Shown here one piece after another: positions 51,692 to 63,210 of a DNA stretch of 64,000 bases. The stretch is from positions 35,960,375 through 36,024,374 of the forward strand of contig JAFMSR010000019.1 of the NCBI GenBank assembly GCA_022818135.1, read 5' to 3'. Each line of letters begins with the position of its first letter. Position 1 is the first letter of the stretch. Made by a program: the position numbers and the translations under genes. This DNA comes from Saxidomus purpurata (taxonomy: Eukaryota; Mollusca; Bivalvia; Venerida; Veneridae). Below the pieces are notes generated by a model that saw only the letters and a list, made by a program, of their open reading frames with translations, searched no databases and was not told where the DNA came from.

Positions 51692-52785
51692 AGCCCCCGA
51701 AGGTGGGCATATTGAAATTGCACCGTCCGTCCGTGCGTCCGTCCTTACATTTTTTCGTGCCCTGGTTGTAGCTTTGTCATGCATTGAAGGATATGAAAAG
51801 TCATGCATTGAAGGATATGAAAATAACTTGGCACAAATGTTCAGCAGATCAAGACGACATGTCGTGTGCAAGACCCACGTCCCTACCCCAAAGGTCAAGG
51901 TCACACATAGAGTTTAAAGGTATGTACAGCTATATGCATGGTAACTCTTTCATGAATGGAAGGATTTTAAAATCACATGGCACAATTATTGAGCACGTGG
52001 AGAGGACATAGACTGTAAGACACCTCTATCGGGGGCATTCGTCACTTATTAGGGACAGCTCTTGTTTAATTATTACATACATACAGGCAGTTTGAAGTAT
52101 GTAAGTACATGTAACTTAGATGGTGTAGTCATATTGTTGATATGCAAGTCAGTTAACGGTTCAGGTTTATGCCCTCGAAGGGTGACATAATAAAATCGCA
52201 CTGTCAGTCTGTCCGTCTGTCTGTCCGTCCGTCTGTACGTCCGCCCTCACACTTTTTCGTGTCCATGCTGTAACTATGTCATGTAATGGAATCCTCTATA
52301 TATGCAAACATTCGTGTCCGGACTGTAACTTTGTCATGAATTGAAGGACTTTGAAATAACTTGGCACAAATGCCTAGTTCATCAAGACGACGTGTCGCGT
52401 GCAAGACCCACGCCACTACCTCAAGGGTCAAGCTCACACTTAGAGTTTGAAGGTAATGGCATCATCTATATTATGCAGACATTTGTGTCCGGACTGTAAC
52501 TTTGTCATGCATTGATTGATTTTATAATAACTTGGCACAATTGTTCAGCACATCAAGACGATGTGTTGTGCGCAAGAACCACGTCCTTACCTTAAAGGTC
52601 AAGGTCACAATTAGCGTTTAAAAGTAATGGAATACTGTAGGCATGGTAACTCTGTCATGCATGGAAGGATTTTAAAATTGCATAGCACAATTATTGAGCA
52701 CATGGAGAGGACACAGACTGTGAGACACCTCTTTCGGGGACATCTGTCACTTTTGAGGGACAGCTCTTGTTTAATTGTTGAAGCA
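51692..52785. repeat. Two composite repeat units with TCCGTCCG openers
   Basis: Unit 1 (about 51692-52070) and unit 2 (about 52166-52785) share an opener (cccgaaggtggg or cctcgaagggtg), a (TCCG)n stretch, internal copies of gcattgaagga, cttggcacaaatg, atcaagacga and aaaggtcaaggtcaca, and a closer (tcggggacat, then gggacagctcttgtttaatt). Confidence 0.7.
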
Positions 52786-52865
52786 GTCTACTGATTGTTT
52801 TCAGTTATAAAATTTCATTATCACTACGATATCATTTATGTTTTATGTTGCATTATCTATAATGT

Positions 52866-53178
52866 TTATATAAATGATGTTATTTCTTGTAATTAACAGA
52901 TATTCGAGGATAATAAATGATGTTATTTCTTTTTATTAACAGATATTCGAGGATAATAATATTATCCTCAAATACCTGTTAATTAAAAGAAATCACATCA
53001 TTTTTATAAACATACGTATATAGAAATTTCGCTGTTAATTGAAAGAATGTGAACAAAGTCACTATGATGTAAACGGAACAGTTATAATAAGAACAAATGT
53101 AAACAAAGTTCTTATAATTTGTCCGTTTGCATCATAATGACTTTGTTTATATTTTTTTTCAATTAACAGCGAATTTTC
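52866..53178. repeat. Twin hairpins with a duplicated arm
   Basis: In the first, aatgatgttatttctt..aattaacagatattcgaggata occurs twice directly (from about 52873 and 52917) and once inverted (to about 53002). In the second, 53027-53090 is inverted at 53112-53176 (tcgctgttaattgaaa, aacaaagtca, cggaca or cggaac). Both carry TTAATTRA-type ends next to ACAG/CTGT. Confidence 0.7.
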
Positions 53179-54639
53179 TAAGTTTTAACAATGAAGTATA
53201 AGTAGTGTCACATTATTCACGTCCGTTTAAAATCTTTTTCTTTTGCGTTTTATGGTTTTGTATCAAAGTCATTCTACGTATATTACTCTTCCAGTCTGCA
53301 CGTTTTTAAGGCAAACACTAGTAGCTCTTTAACTTACATTTTTATTACGATAACAAAACAATGTTATGTCATTTATGTTTTATCGCCTGAGAATGTTGGT
53401 TTATTACAGTTTTTTATTCTTTAATAAAGTTATTGTTCACAGTATTTTCTATGGTATTTTCTGATGTTATTAATTAGTTGTTATTTATTAATTTCTACGA
53501 CAGGTCATAAAACAGTTGTTTTGCGTGACTTGCATCAGTCCGATATTGCCAGTCATTTCTACAGAAAATAATTTAAAAAAAAACTTACAGAATCACAAAA
53601 TTTGCAACTTCTATATAACTGAAGAGCTATATAATACTTGTGCATGCCGTTGCTTGTTTAAAAAAGATGTATATTCAGCATTGTTATCGGTTTTTAATTC
53701 GATTAACGCGTACAATACGCTTTGGACAGACCAACTGAGTTAGAATTTCTCGTATATCATGTATATCATATTATGTTACACAAATTATGATAGAAATTCT
53801 CGTAAGTCTTATAACGGCGCGAATGCTGCTAATTTCCTGAAAAAGTTTACTTCAGGTGAGAAAGAAAGATCATTTGTGTTCCAGTCCTAAATGTCGTTTT
53901 AATAGGAAAGAAACGAAAAAAAATAAATAGTTTTTTCGCTTTCCTGAAAAGTTTTTTGAATTTCACCGACGATACAATGTACCTTATACTGTGTCTAAAA
54001 CAATAGTCTACAAAAGGACAAAACGAGTAATCTTTTTATATGTCTGAAATGGCCGAAAATCATTTACGTATATAATGATAAATGAACAATTCAAGTATTA
54101 AAGCTACAAATTTGGTGCTACAACACCAGCCACAATTTCCAGAATAATTCCTGTACTCTTTCTCAAGAAATGGTGTCGGTGTGTTCAAGAAAGATACAAG
54201 CGCAGTTCTTAAAACGTTAAATGGTAGATATTACTGATGAAGAACAATTGAGGAACAGGCCTCTTTGCATTTACTGTACAAAAGTTGCAAAATTATTTGA
54301 AACTAGTTGTAAAACTGTTCAAGAACTTGCTGTAAGATTTGCTTTGATCAATTCAAGCACAGCTAAAGAGTAATTTGTAAATGTTTTGCCATTTAGCGTT
54401 TGTTGAACTGTTCTTAAAGTAGTGTGATACTACTGTTTTTAACCTGAAACTGAACGTTTTTCAAGCTGTTCCTGAAATGTTTAACCTACATGTCAGATTA
54501 AATATTAATGGTTCGTCCATAAGATGAAATAAGTCCTTAGAGTTACTTGATGGTCTTATTCCTCATGTTCATAGTTCAATACACTTCCACCTATTGCTAG
54601 ACAAAATACCATTAAAATGCTCTGAAACGATTTTATTAA

Positions 54640-55150
54640 ATCGTTAAAATCTATAACAAATAATCAAGAAACAATTTCCTAATCTTGTTAGAAAAACAAA
54701 CATTTGTAAAAGTTCACCAACTTACAAGGGCCTCATCTTTGAGGGAATATATTTGTCTTCAAGTTACAGTCATAAAGAACCTAACTGTTGTAAGTTAAGT
54801 TAGATCAGTACTACTAGTTTCAGATAACAAAAATTCTTAGGATTCTGTATAGACTAATTATGTAAAAAGAAAAGCACTGCAACCCATGAAGGGCTTTATT
54901 TCTGTTAAAATCTGGTTTCTTAATTTCCCGTTGTTAGAGAATACAAATTTGATTATTTTTGCCAGACAAAAAGCAAATTCTGACAAACCATTTTAGAGAA
55001 AAGGGGGCCTTTAAAAATATCAACAGACAATTGGTGGTTATTCCTTTTTCTTCAACTTACAGTCATACGGAACATTATGCTAATGTATAATTTTTTAAGT
55101 TTCATGAAATTCTATCCATGGGTTCCTTAGTTATGGCTCGGACTGACGGA
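54640..55150. repeat. Two loose copies of a dispersed repeat
   Basis: gggcctcatctttgagg, atttgtcttcaagttacagtcata and gaac at 54727-54781 recur as gggcctttaaa, cttcaacttacagtcatacggaac at 55005-55072. The stretch ends ttatggctcggactgacgga. No gene. Confidence 0.35.
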
Positions 55151-55346
55151 CAACGCCAACACTGCTGGCCTACAAAGGTTTATAAAAATTAGGTATAAAT
55201 ATTAGATTGTTTTTGTTTTCACTGCATATTAAGATGAACTGATCCAGATGAACGTTTAAAAGACATCTCTTTGTAAATCACCTAGCAAGATTTCACACTA
55301 CTTGACACGAATATCTATCAGATTGTCTCCTTTTAAAATGGCAATT

Positions 55347-55418
55347 TGTGGTTTATTAGGAATATAAATTGAATAGTCTTGCTACACACTGTGTGTTTTA
55401 TATTCCTAATAAACCACA
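55347..55418. repeat. Perfect 22-bp hairpin, 28-nt loop
   Basis: TGTGGTTTATTAGGAATATA AA (55347-55368) is exactly inverted at 55397-55418. The loop contains ACACACTGTGTGT. It could fold as a short precursor-like RNA from either strand; there is no evidence that it is transcribed. Confidence 0.75.
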
Positions 55419-56736
55419 GAGAAACTTCAATCCACCTGTTTAGATATGTTAATTTAATAGTCTTCTTCCAAAACTTATCACTAAATTGTGGTTTAACTAC
55501 GATACACAGAATTGCCACCAGGTCTATAAGATGAACATTATGATATGACAGTTCATCTGAAAACACCGGGCCATTTTAACTAAATGTAAATGCAATTATC
55601 ATGGATTGTAGAATATTTCAACCCCAAATTCAACTTACACATAACTGAGAAAAGAAAACTTTACTCGATATACACTACTTGGCTAATCGAAACTGAATTG
55701 CATCGGAATCTACGTTAGATGCTGTTTCGTCTTAAAGTCCTCAGCTGGTTCTTTTATCTTGCAAATAATGGTCACCAGTGCTAAGTATAGAAGCTAATTG
55801 AAAAATATTTCATAACCACTGACCGGATTTCGAAACATAGCATACAACTGTTTTTTGGCTTACCCTTTATGTATAGTGAAAATATTTAGAATTGTTAACA
55901 ACGTTGACCGCTTAGAAACGGCCAATTGGCGGAATTTCAACTTTTACACATCTGTAGGTGTAATTGGCGGATGTGCAGGGCTGAATGGTGAAAATTGTAC
56001 CTGGTCATGTTTTGATTATTTCATTTAATAGTACATTGTATTCTGAATGTCTTGCTTTCTTTGCCTTGTTAAAACATCTTTCGATCACGAGTTTATGTTG
56101 TTGTTTTTTTCTTAGATATGTGAAATGTCTCCTCAGGAAAAAACGTAGTAAAAGTAAATGAGCTTATACAAAAGAAAATGTAATTCATAGTTATGTAATG
56201 CTTTATTTTGACAAATAATGAAAATATGTAATGAATGATAAATGCGTTTGCCACATGCAAATGTCTAGAATATGTCTTTTCAACGTGTTTTTTTTACTTC
56301 TTGTATATCTCTTTATACTTTCACATTTAAGCAAGACATACCTTTGAATCAAAGATGTTAATCATGTTTATCTAAACCACCTGTACCGTAGGAATCAATT
56401 AATAATGGTGCATTTTGTATTTGCTTCGGAAAAAAATGTGTCATGTATATTCTGTATTCCCATTACTCATTTGAAATATCTTTTTATTTGAAAAGTTGAC
56501 TAATTCAACTGACAGAGCATACGACAGTCGGAAAAAATACTTTGCCGTCATTAAAAAAGCATCAGTGTTTTTCTTACATAGTTTAGCGTAATATTAACAG
56601 GATAATTACAAAGCCGATGCTTCCTTGAAACTTTCCGTTGAAACATAAATAGTTTTATTTTGTATAATTTGGAATCTTTATGCATCTAGTCCTTTAAAGT
56701 AAAATGTGTCATCGCTGTTATATGTCGCCAAATTTG

Positions 56737-57789
56737 TCAGGAGAGTTGATTTTGGTCATATCCAAACAACAAACAGTCTGACCTAACAACTTGTTGCAGT
56801 CGGTCAAGGTATTCGATCGGTACAGTAGAATAGGCCTCCTTCATTTCTTCGATTCTTTGTTTTAAATCATGGCTCGCATTTGCTGACATCTCCATTGCTT
56901 TTTCCAAGGAGCTACGAAAATGTGTTACAGTAATGCTGTCAATTTCTTGTTTATCAAAAGGAAAGTCGTAATGTTTAGAAACGTGGCCAGTTATTTGATA
57001 GTAGGACCATGCTCTAAGAAAAATACTATATAATGAGATATTCGAGTCTTTGATTAAAGGGATTACTCTAAATAAATGTTTTATCGGTCCATATTTTGTC
57101 CATTCCTTTAGTTTTGATAGTATATCGACGTCATAGTTATTTATAAATTTTCTCCTTTGCCATTCACCAAGTAAATATTCAAGATCAGTCTTTAATGTTT
57201 CAAGCTTTACTACAAAGTCAAAGCTGAATAAACATGGATTACATGATTTATGACTCATTGGTCGAACATGTTCGTCTATTCGTAGCCCCTTCTCATAGCT
57301 ATCAACGATATATTTTATCAATTCAGCAAACGTTAAATCATGTCCATATTTTAGGCTATCTAAGGAAGGATTACTACGAACTTGTTTTATTATTTTCGTA
57401 CTTCTATACAGCCAGTCTTCTTTTGGGAAGTAAAATATATTACTATAAGTAGATAATATACGTGCGTATGGCTCTCGAACAACGATAAACGAAAACGCTT
57501 TTCGCATTATATCATTGGCATTGAGTGTGTCCTGTTTTATTAATTTTGCATTTTCTATTAAACAATCCGTGTCGCAATCAAACAGTTGTTTCAGAAGCTC
57601 TAATGTCGTTGTAGAGGCACACTTGTTCACTCGACAGTAAAGAACCGTGCTATTCGGGGCTACATGAGCACGTATTTCTGTTGTATTATTGGCGTAGGAA
57701 TAGCCAAATTCTGCACAAAACTTCTTCATCGTCAAAGTTCGTATTAAATTCCGCGTGTATGCATTGTCTGTATCACATTCTCGAGCAAT
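56737..57789 (-). CDS. Terminal exon of the sulfotransferase (catalytic domain)
   Basis: 1053 nt, 350 codons plus stop, after the acceptor TTATTGCTTGCAG, phase 0. An apparent Met a few codons upstream lies within the intron and is not the start: the frame is continuous with the preceding 92-nt exon. Confidence 0.88.
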   Translation of the reverse strand: MARECDTDNAYTRNLIRTLTMKKFCAEFGYSYANNTTEIRAHVAPNSTVLYCRVNKCASTTTLELLKQLFDCDTDCLIENAKLIKQDTLNANDIMRKAFSFIVVREPYARILSTYSNIFYFPKEDWLYRSTKIIKQVRSNPSLDSLKYGHDLTFAELIKYIVDSYEKGLRIDEHVRPMSHKSCNPCLFSFDFVVKLETLKTDLEYLLGEWQRRKFINNYDVDILSKLKEWTKYGPIKHLFRVIPLIKDSNISLYSIFLRAWSYYQITGHVSKHYDFPFDKQEIDSITVTHFRSSLEKAMEMSANASHDLKQRIEEMKEAYSTVPIEYLDRLQQVVRSDCLLFGYDQNQLS

Positions 57790-60700
57790 CTGCAAGCAAT
57801 AAATTCTCACACTTTTAACAAAACTGATAAAACGTTAATAGAGTGTGTTTTTCTTTTATTTGATACAGATCATCAATGGGGCAAAACGCAACAGACAACA
57901 CAACTTGTCTACAAAATAATGATATACATAACGTGTGACAGGAGTATGCTTGCTTTAAAGGTTGGAATCTAAACATTCAAACAATCTTCAATCAATTCTT
58001 TACACGTATATACATGTTTGTGCATATTCTTATTAACTAAATGATAAGGTATAAAATATTTATAAGATCTGAGTTCTCATTATCCCCCCGCCACTTACCG
58101 GGAGGCAGATATAGGAATGGTCTCCGTCCGTCCGTCCGTCTGTCCGTCCGTCCGTCCGTCCAAACTTTCCCTGTTTGTTCTATATCTCCTTAATCCATTG
58201 CAGGATTTTAATGAAAATCAGCTAAGATATCCACCTCATTAAGGCAATATGCCGGACCAATGAGCCGGTCACGCTGGCTCAGGGCCAAGGTCACAACTTA
58301 AGGTCAAACGATTGAGTCTTGAACTTCCTGTCTGCTCAGTATTTCCTTAACCCATTGAAAGAGCTTGATGAAACTTAGGTCAAATGTTCACCATTTTAAG
58401 ACGATAAGCAGACCACATGAACCGGTCCCACTGGCTATAGGTTACAACTTTCGGTCAAACTTATAGTCTTGAAAGTGATGTCCGCTCCATATCCCCGTAG
58501 CCCCAGTAAGGATTTAGTGAAACGCAAGCAGAACCCATGAGCCGGTAAGGCTGGCTAAAGATCAAGGTCACAACTTAATGTCAAACGTTTGAGTCTTGAA
58601 ATTCGTGTCCGCTTCATATTTCCTTAACCCCTTGAACAAATTTGATTAAACTCGGGTCAAATGTTCACCATTTCAAGACAATGAGCAGAGCCTATCATCA
58701 AGTCATGTTTGCTCAATGTCATGTTCACAATCTAAGGTCGAAGGTTTGAACCTTGAATTTCGTGTCCGTTTCATATCTGCTTTAACCCTTTTAATGACTT
58801 TAACAAAAATGTGGCCAACCTCATCAAATTAATGTGCAGTAGTCATGTAATATGTACTAGTAATGGTTGGTTCGATAATATACATAATTTTACCCTTTAA
58901 CTCCTACGGAAGTCAGCATTTAAGTAAAGTAGATACATAATACCTGATTAAAGTTGTATTCATCAACTACTTGTAATCCGTTTTTGTTGCCAGCAAAGTT
59001 GTCAGCGTCAGGTAGCGATAAGTATTCACCAGTATCTGCCGTATGAGCAAAATATTAGATACAGATGTATTTGCATATTATAGAAAGATTCCAAATCGGT
59101 CATTCTATTACAGAAAAGTAATACCGAAACGAAGACAAAACTGAAAATGATAGTTTGACTGTTGAGTGGAAACGTTATAAAACCATATAACAAATGCTAT
59201 GTATGAAATTGACTGCTTAAAGTAATCTTGCCATTCAAAGTGACATCATGATATTAAGAAAGAAAGTCAGCATTGACATATTCCTTCAGGAGAACTAATG
59301 TTTCAAAAGCCTTTAAAGTAAATTACACATGTATATGACTGCCATGGAGTAGAGTTTAGCACGTTGAACCGGTATTCCAGAGACGGTCCATTTTTCAATG
59401 ACATCCTTGATGTTATTTAATCAATATTTTCTTATCCCGGGTAGTCGGAAAGCCGTAACTGTTTATGTGAATTATTGTTACGATTTGACGAAATTCTGTA
59501 AAACTGAACATTCCTTTTTCTAAAATGACTAAAAGCGTCCTACGTAGGTTTTCCTAATACAACAATATAACTTCACGCGCTTAAATACTAAGTTAGTTTA
59601 TAGTGTTAGCATAAAAAGCACAAATTTACGCACCTAACACAAACTTTATGAGTACTACAATTAATAATAGTACCAGCAATTGCCTTCCTCTCATTTTACC
59701 TATATTAAGATGTCTGGGTAAAATCTCATATGATATTTACCTTATTTATATAAAACAGATACTTTTGCGAGATATCAAAGTAACTCCGCAAGATAATGTC
59801 TCAAATCCAAATGTTGAAAATTTATTTTAAATACATGTATATTTAAAGAATGTAATTTATCAAATATAAATGGATACAATTTTGGTAGCTAAATAAATCT
59901 ATTTTGGAAAATATTCCGTAAATCCATGAACAGTGTCAAAATTACTGACACAACTCGGATTCTGTTTGGCAAACATACATTGGAAAACAGGAATAAGGAA
60001 TATATAGAATTATAAAATAATTGATTTTAAAGAATTTCTGGTATTTTTACATTTATTTAGACATTATGTTAAAATAAAATCAGTGGTGTTATCGTTATAA
60101 AGTAATCAGCCTTCGATTACATAAGCACTGAAACATAAGTACAAACTGTAAGACTTGTTTCGGCGCAGTCGTTTTAAGCTCGCGTTTGACCGGACGTTGG
60201 TAACTTTTCAACCGCCAGTGAAATGACAAGTAGAATGGTTAGCATTTTTGAAGTGAGACATTTACTCTATAAGGCACCTTTAATTTGATAATATCGAATG
60301 AGAAAGGTTGATAAAATTATCTTGCGTTTTCAGTCTTTCTTGGATGGTGTTTCTTACTAGTGCGTAAATAATTGATATCTATTAACACAATATACTGTCA
60401 CCACCGACGAAATATTAATTATACGTGTAGAGTAATAATACTTTCTCGACCAGTGAATGACAGTCAATATATCAAGTAACATATTTGATAAAAAAATCAA
60501 GGAAAAAAATGTTTCCCGATGCACATATTATGATACATATTCAATCTCAATTGGGGGGAAAAGTAGATAAATGGTCAGTAAGCTCAGTTGGGAGAGCATT
60601 GGGACATATATCTCTATAGGTTCGCGTCCCGATCAAAGTACACAATCTTGTAATTCAATATATTATTTCTTGGCGGAATATAATATTATCAAAATGTCTT

Positions 60701-60986
60701 TAACATTTATCCTATTTCGTATATGTATTTACATAGCTTTCTTTTGGTGTACTCATGAGGACATGAAACACTTCGGAGTATGTATTATAATGGAATTGTA
60801 GATATACCAACATGCTGGGAAGTTTTGAAAATATCAAAGTAAACAAATTCTTAACGATATGGAAGAAGCGGAAACACTTGAAAGTGTTGTGTATTGTATG
60901 TTGAGTAGCAAGTATGCATATACCTGGAGCAAGGCAGGGAGTCCACATATTTCGCATTTTATATGTGTATGTCTGAACTGCACTTA
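56737..60986 (-). CDS. Carbohydrate sulfotransferase, Sulfotransfer_2 (CHST8-14-like), 5' partial
   Basis: Three exons on the - strand: 60986-60924, 59035-58944 and 57789-56737, with junction phases 1 and 0 and no frame break. The large exon holds the catalytic domain: the 5'-PAPS loop CRVNKCASTTT (exon residues 52-62), the 3'-phosphate site VVREPYARILSTY (103-115), DEHVRP then CNPCLFSFDF (172-192), KLETLKTDLEYLL, and a typical tail ending in LLFGYDQNQLS. Family members transfer sulfate from PAPS to hexose or hexosamine of glycans in the Golgi lumen. Which glycan is not readable from the sequence. The first exon with cytoplasmic tail and membrane anchor is not recognised and should lie above 60986. 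Introns of 1154 and 1888 nt contain tandem repeats and a tRNA-like segment. Confidence 0.82.
57790..58943 (-). other. Last intron of the sulfotransferase gene
   Basis: 1154 nt, GTATTA to CTTGCAG, two thirds filled by the tandem array 58083-58850. Confidence 0.7.
58083..58850. repeat. Tandem array with (GTCC)n opener in a sulfotransferase intron
   Basis: 58121-58160 is a nearly pure TCCG/TCTG run. Four loose units of about 150-170 bp follow, each with ccttaacccattgaa, aaacttaggtcaaatgttcacc, agcagacc(c)atga and tcaaggtcacaact. Confidence 0.65.
58944..59035 (-). CDS. Penultimate exon of the sulfotransferase
   Basis: 92 nt between CATACGGCAG and GTATTATG. In phase it reads DTGEYLSLPDADNFAGNKN, then GLQVVDEYNFNQ, leading straight into the catalytic exon. 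This is the stem region of the luminal part. The good splice sites and correct phases at both ends are the evidence; homology is not visible in such a stem. Confidence 0.65.
59036..60923 (-). other. Probable sulfotransferase intron
   Basis: 1888 nt, GTATAT to ACGGCAG. Contains the tRNA-like fragment at 60571; otherwise AT-rich noncoding DNA. Confidence 0.45.
60571..60637 (+). repeat. tRNA-like fragment
   Basis: AGCTCAGTTGGGAGAGC (an intact D-arm and A box) is followed 20 nt later by GGTTCGCGTCCC (B box). The anticodon arm is lost and the acceptor does not pair. Pseudo-tRNA or SINE head, in the sulfotransferase intron. Confidence 0.5.
60924..60986 (-). CDS. Probable upstream exon of the sulfotransferase
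   Basis: 63 nt ending at donor CCAG|GTATAT in phase 1, which fits the next exon (G plus AT gives Asp). The acceptor CTGCAG is preceded by a branch-like TGCTAAT; a second AG 9 nt downstream (start 60977) keeps the same frame. It encodes SAVQTYTYKMRNMWTPCLAP. Short and without homology, so only moderately supported. Confidence 0.4.
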
Positions 60987-62088
60987 CTGCAGATATTAGC
61001 ACTACATTTTCCAAAGGCCCAGCAGCTGCAACACTTCAGACATGAAGAAACATCAGCTACTTTACCTTCAGTGTGCCCTGTGGAATACCTTTGTTCAATT
61101 TATCAATGTTGTTGATTTGGTGTTATGTTACGGTTTGTTATAGCGCGCCTAAACTTCAATCACGGTAAAAGTATCGGCACATTTTTTAATTCATCATCAA
61201 ATTTTCGACCTCAGGTATTTGCTTATGCTTGTTTACATCTGTTGACATTGTACGTTTACTGCCCAACATGCTGGTAAGCAGCATATTTTACTTGTTTTTT
61301 TTTTTTTAATGTGAATACGTGACACTGAAACAACCCCTATCGAAGACTGTAAATCGTGTTCCATTGGCAATGGAATGTGTTTGTTATAACCGACTTCAAT
61401 CGACTGCATTTAGCAGCTTCGGAACTGACATGAACGCATAAAATTAATGTATGTCTTCATCCACCCTATAACTAGTGCAGAAAATACTTCATTGTGGCAA
61501 TAAAAGGTACAAAATGTGATGTTAAATGTATAATTATCCACATTTTATTTGCAGCGCATATACCTATTGCTTGGCTTTGCCAAATTTAAAAGAAATGTAA
61601 AATACAAAACGCTGGCTAAATATTCAAACAATATATACGGGTTTGTTTGATGTGACATGATATGCAACTCTTATTGTGCGTAATATGTGTCACTCCAATT
61701 CACTTGAGCCACAGCCTACACCCTTATATAGTAAGATATCATTATTGTCCTTAAAAGATCCAATCGAGCCCAGAAAAAACGGATAATCATGATACCAAAG
61801 CGGATCAAAACAAAACTAAGATTAGAATATGTCATTTGTAGGTCATTCCGTCGGCGAATCGGTGTAAAGCTAACTTGCTTTTAGGATCACCCTGTGCCCG
61901 TCGTCGTCGGGCGTTGTGCATTGTGCGCCGTGTGTCGTCAACAATTTGCTTCAATCGACGTCTCCTCCTTATCCGCTTGATAGAAGTTGATGAAACTTGA
62001 CAGTTATGTTTCTTTTGTTATGGACTCTTAAGATTGTTAAAGTAATTGATCCCGACACGCGGCTATGATTTTACATAGGCTTATATAG

Positions 62089-63210
62089 AAAAATATTTTT
62101 TCTCCAAAACAACAAGATCTAGAGGTTAGATATTTAGTGTGTAGCATAGTCTAGTAAAACTCTACCAAGATTGTTCGAGTCATGCTCCAGCTGTCAAAAT
62201 TGAACACTTCTAGGGGTCACTGTTTTTCACATTAACTTATTAAGGAAAACATTTAAACTCTTTTCTACAACCACGCGGCACAGAACTAAGATACTTGACA
62301 TGAAGTATTGCTTAGTATACTTCTATCAAAGTTGTTCAAATCATGACCCCAAGGTCAAAATTGACCTATACCTTGAGTCGTTTGATTTTCCAAATTCTTA
62401 TGTACGAAGATTTTCTCAAAACCACAGAACCAAGAGCGTAGATATTTGGTTTGTAGCATTGTCTAGTAGACGTCTACCACTTGCTTATCTTCTCCCTTGG
62501 GTCAAAATTGACCATATTCAGGGGTCACCGGTTTTCGGAAAGATTTATATATGAAAAAACTTTAAAACTCACACTCAGAAGTCACTAGTATTCATATCAA
62601 CTTATAATGGAAAACATTTAAACTCTTCTTTTAAAACATATAGCTTATATGTAAGGGGTGTAGCATTGTTTTGTTTACCTCTATCAATACGGGTATTTCA
62701 CATATTTATCGTGCTGGCGTACTCTTCGGTGTTAAAGAGCACACACAATTATCGATCGGCGAATGAGGGGGCAGTTTCGGTCCGATAACGAAAGCGTATA
62801 TAACATTTATTTATATGTAAAGACTGAATAGTCCTGATTATCGTAAAATTTGCTAAATTATTAACTTATTTAAACTACAAAGTATATCCTAACTTAAATA
62901 ACTGTTGATTGGAACTTAAATTTTACAAAATGATATTTCCAACTAAACAAGGAAAGCAAATTAAGATCGTAAGGGAGTTCTCTACCATATTCATTCATAT
63001 CTTACCTCTGGCAATAATATTTCTCCCGCCAAGGCGGTCATTTTTTTACATAGACAATTATAGGACAGCTCGGAAAATCGTTTTCTCCAAAACTACAAGG
63101 TTAAGAGCTTACATATTTTGTTTGCTGCATTGTCTAGTGGACAACTGCCAAATTTGTTCACATAATGGCGCTTGGGTCATAATTAATCCCGCCCTTGGTG
63201 TTCCATGTCT
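62089..63210. repeat. Degenerate tandem array, about 150-170-bp unit
   Basis: Units with ttttctccaaaac(ca)ac, tagatatt(t)ggtttgtagcattgtctag, cttctatcaaagttgttcaaatcatg and ggtcaaaattgacc start at about 62098, 62260, 62412 and 63079. A single related unit is at about 27598-27690. Confidence 0.65.

Larger units (their letters stand above)
50059..53971. mobile_element. Possible 3.9 kb TIR-bounded element
   Basis: CGTCGGTGAAATTCAAAA at 50059-50076 is exactly inverted at 53954-53971, and both ends are flanked by ATAC as a possible 4-bp target duplication. No transposase frame is inside; the tandem units and twin hairpins listed separately are. Confidence 0.35.
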
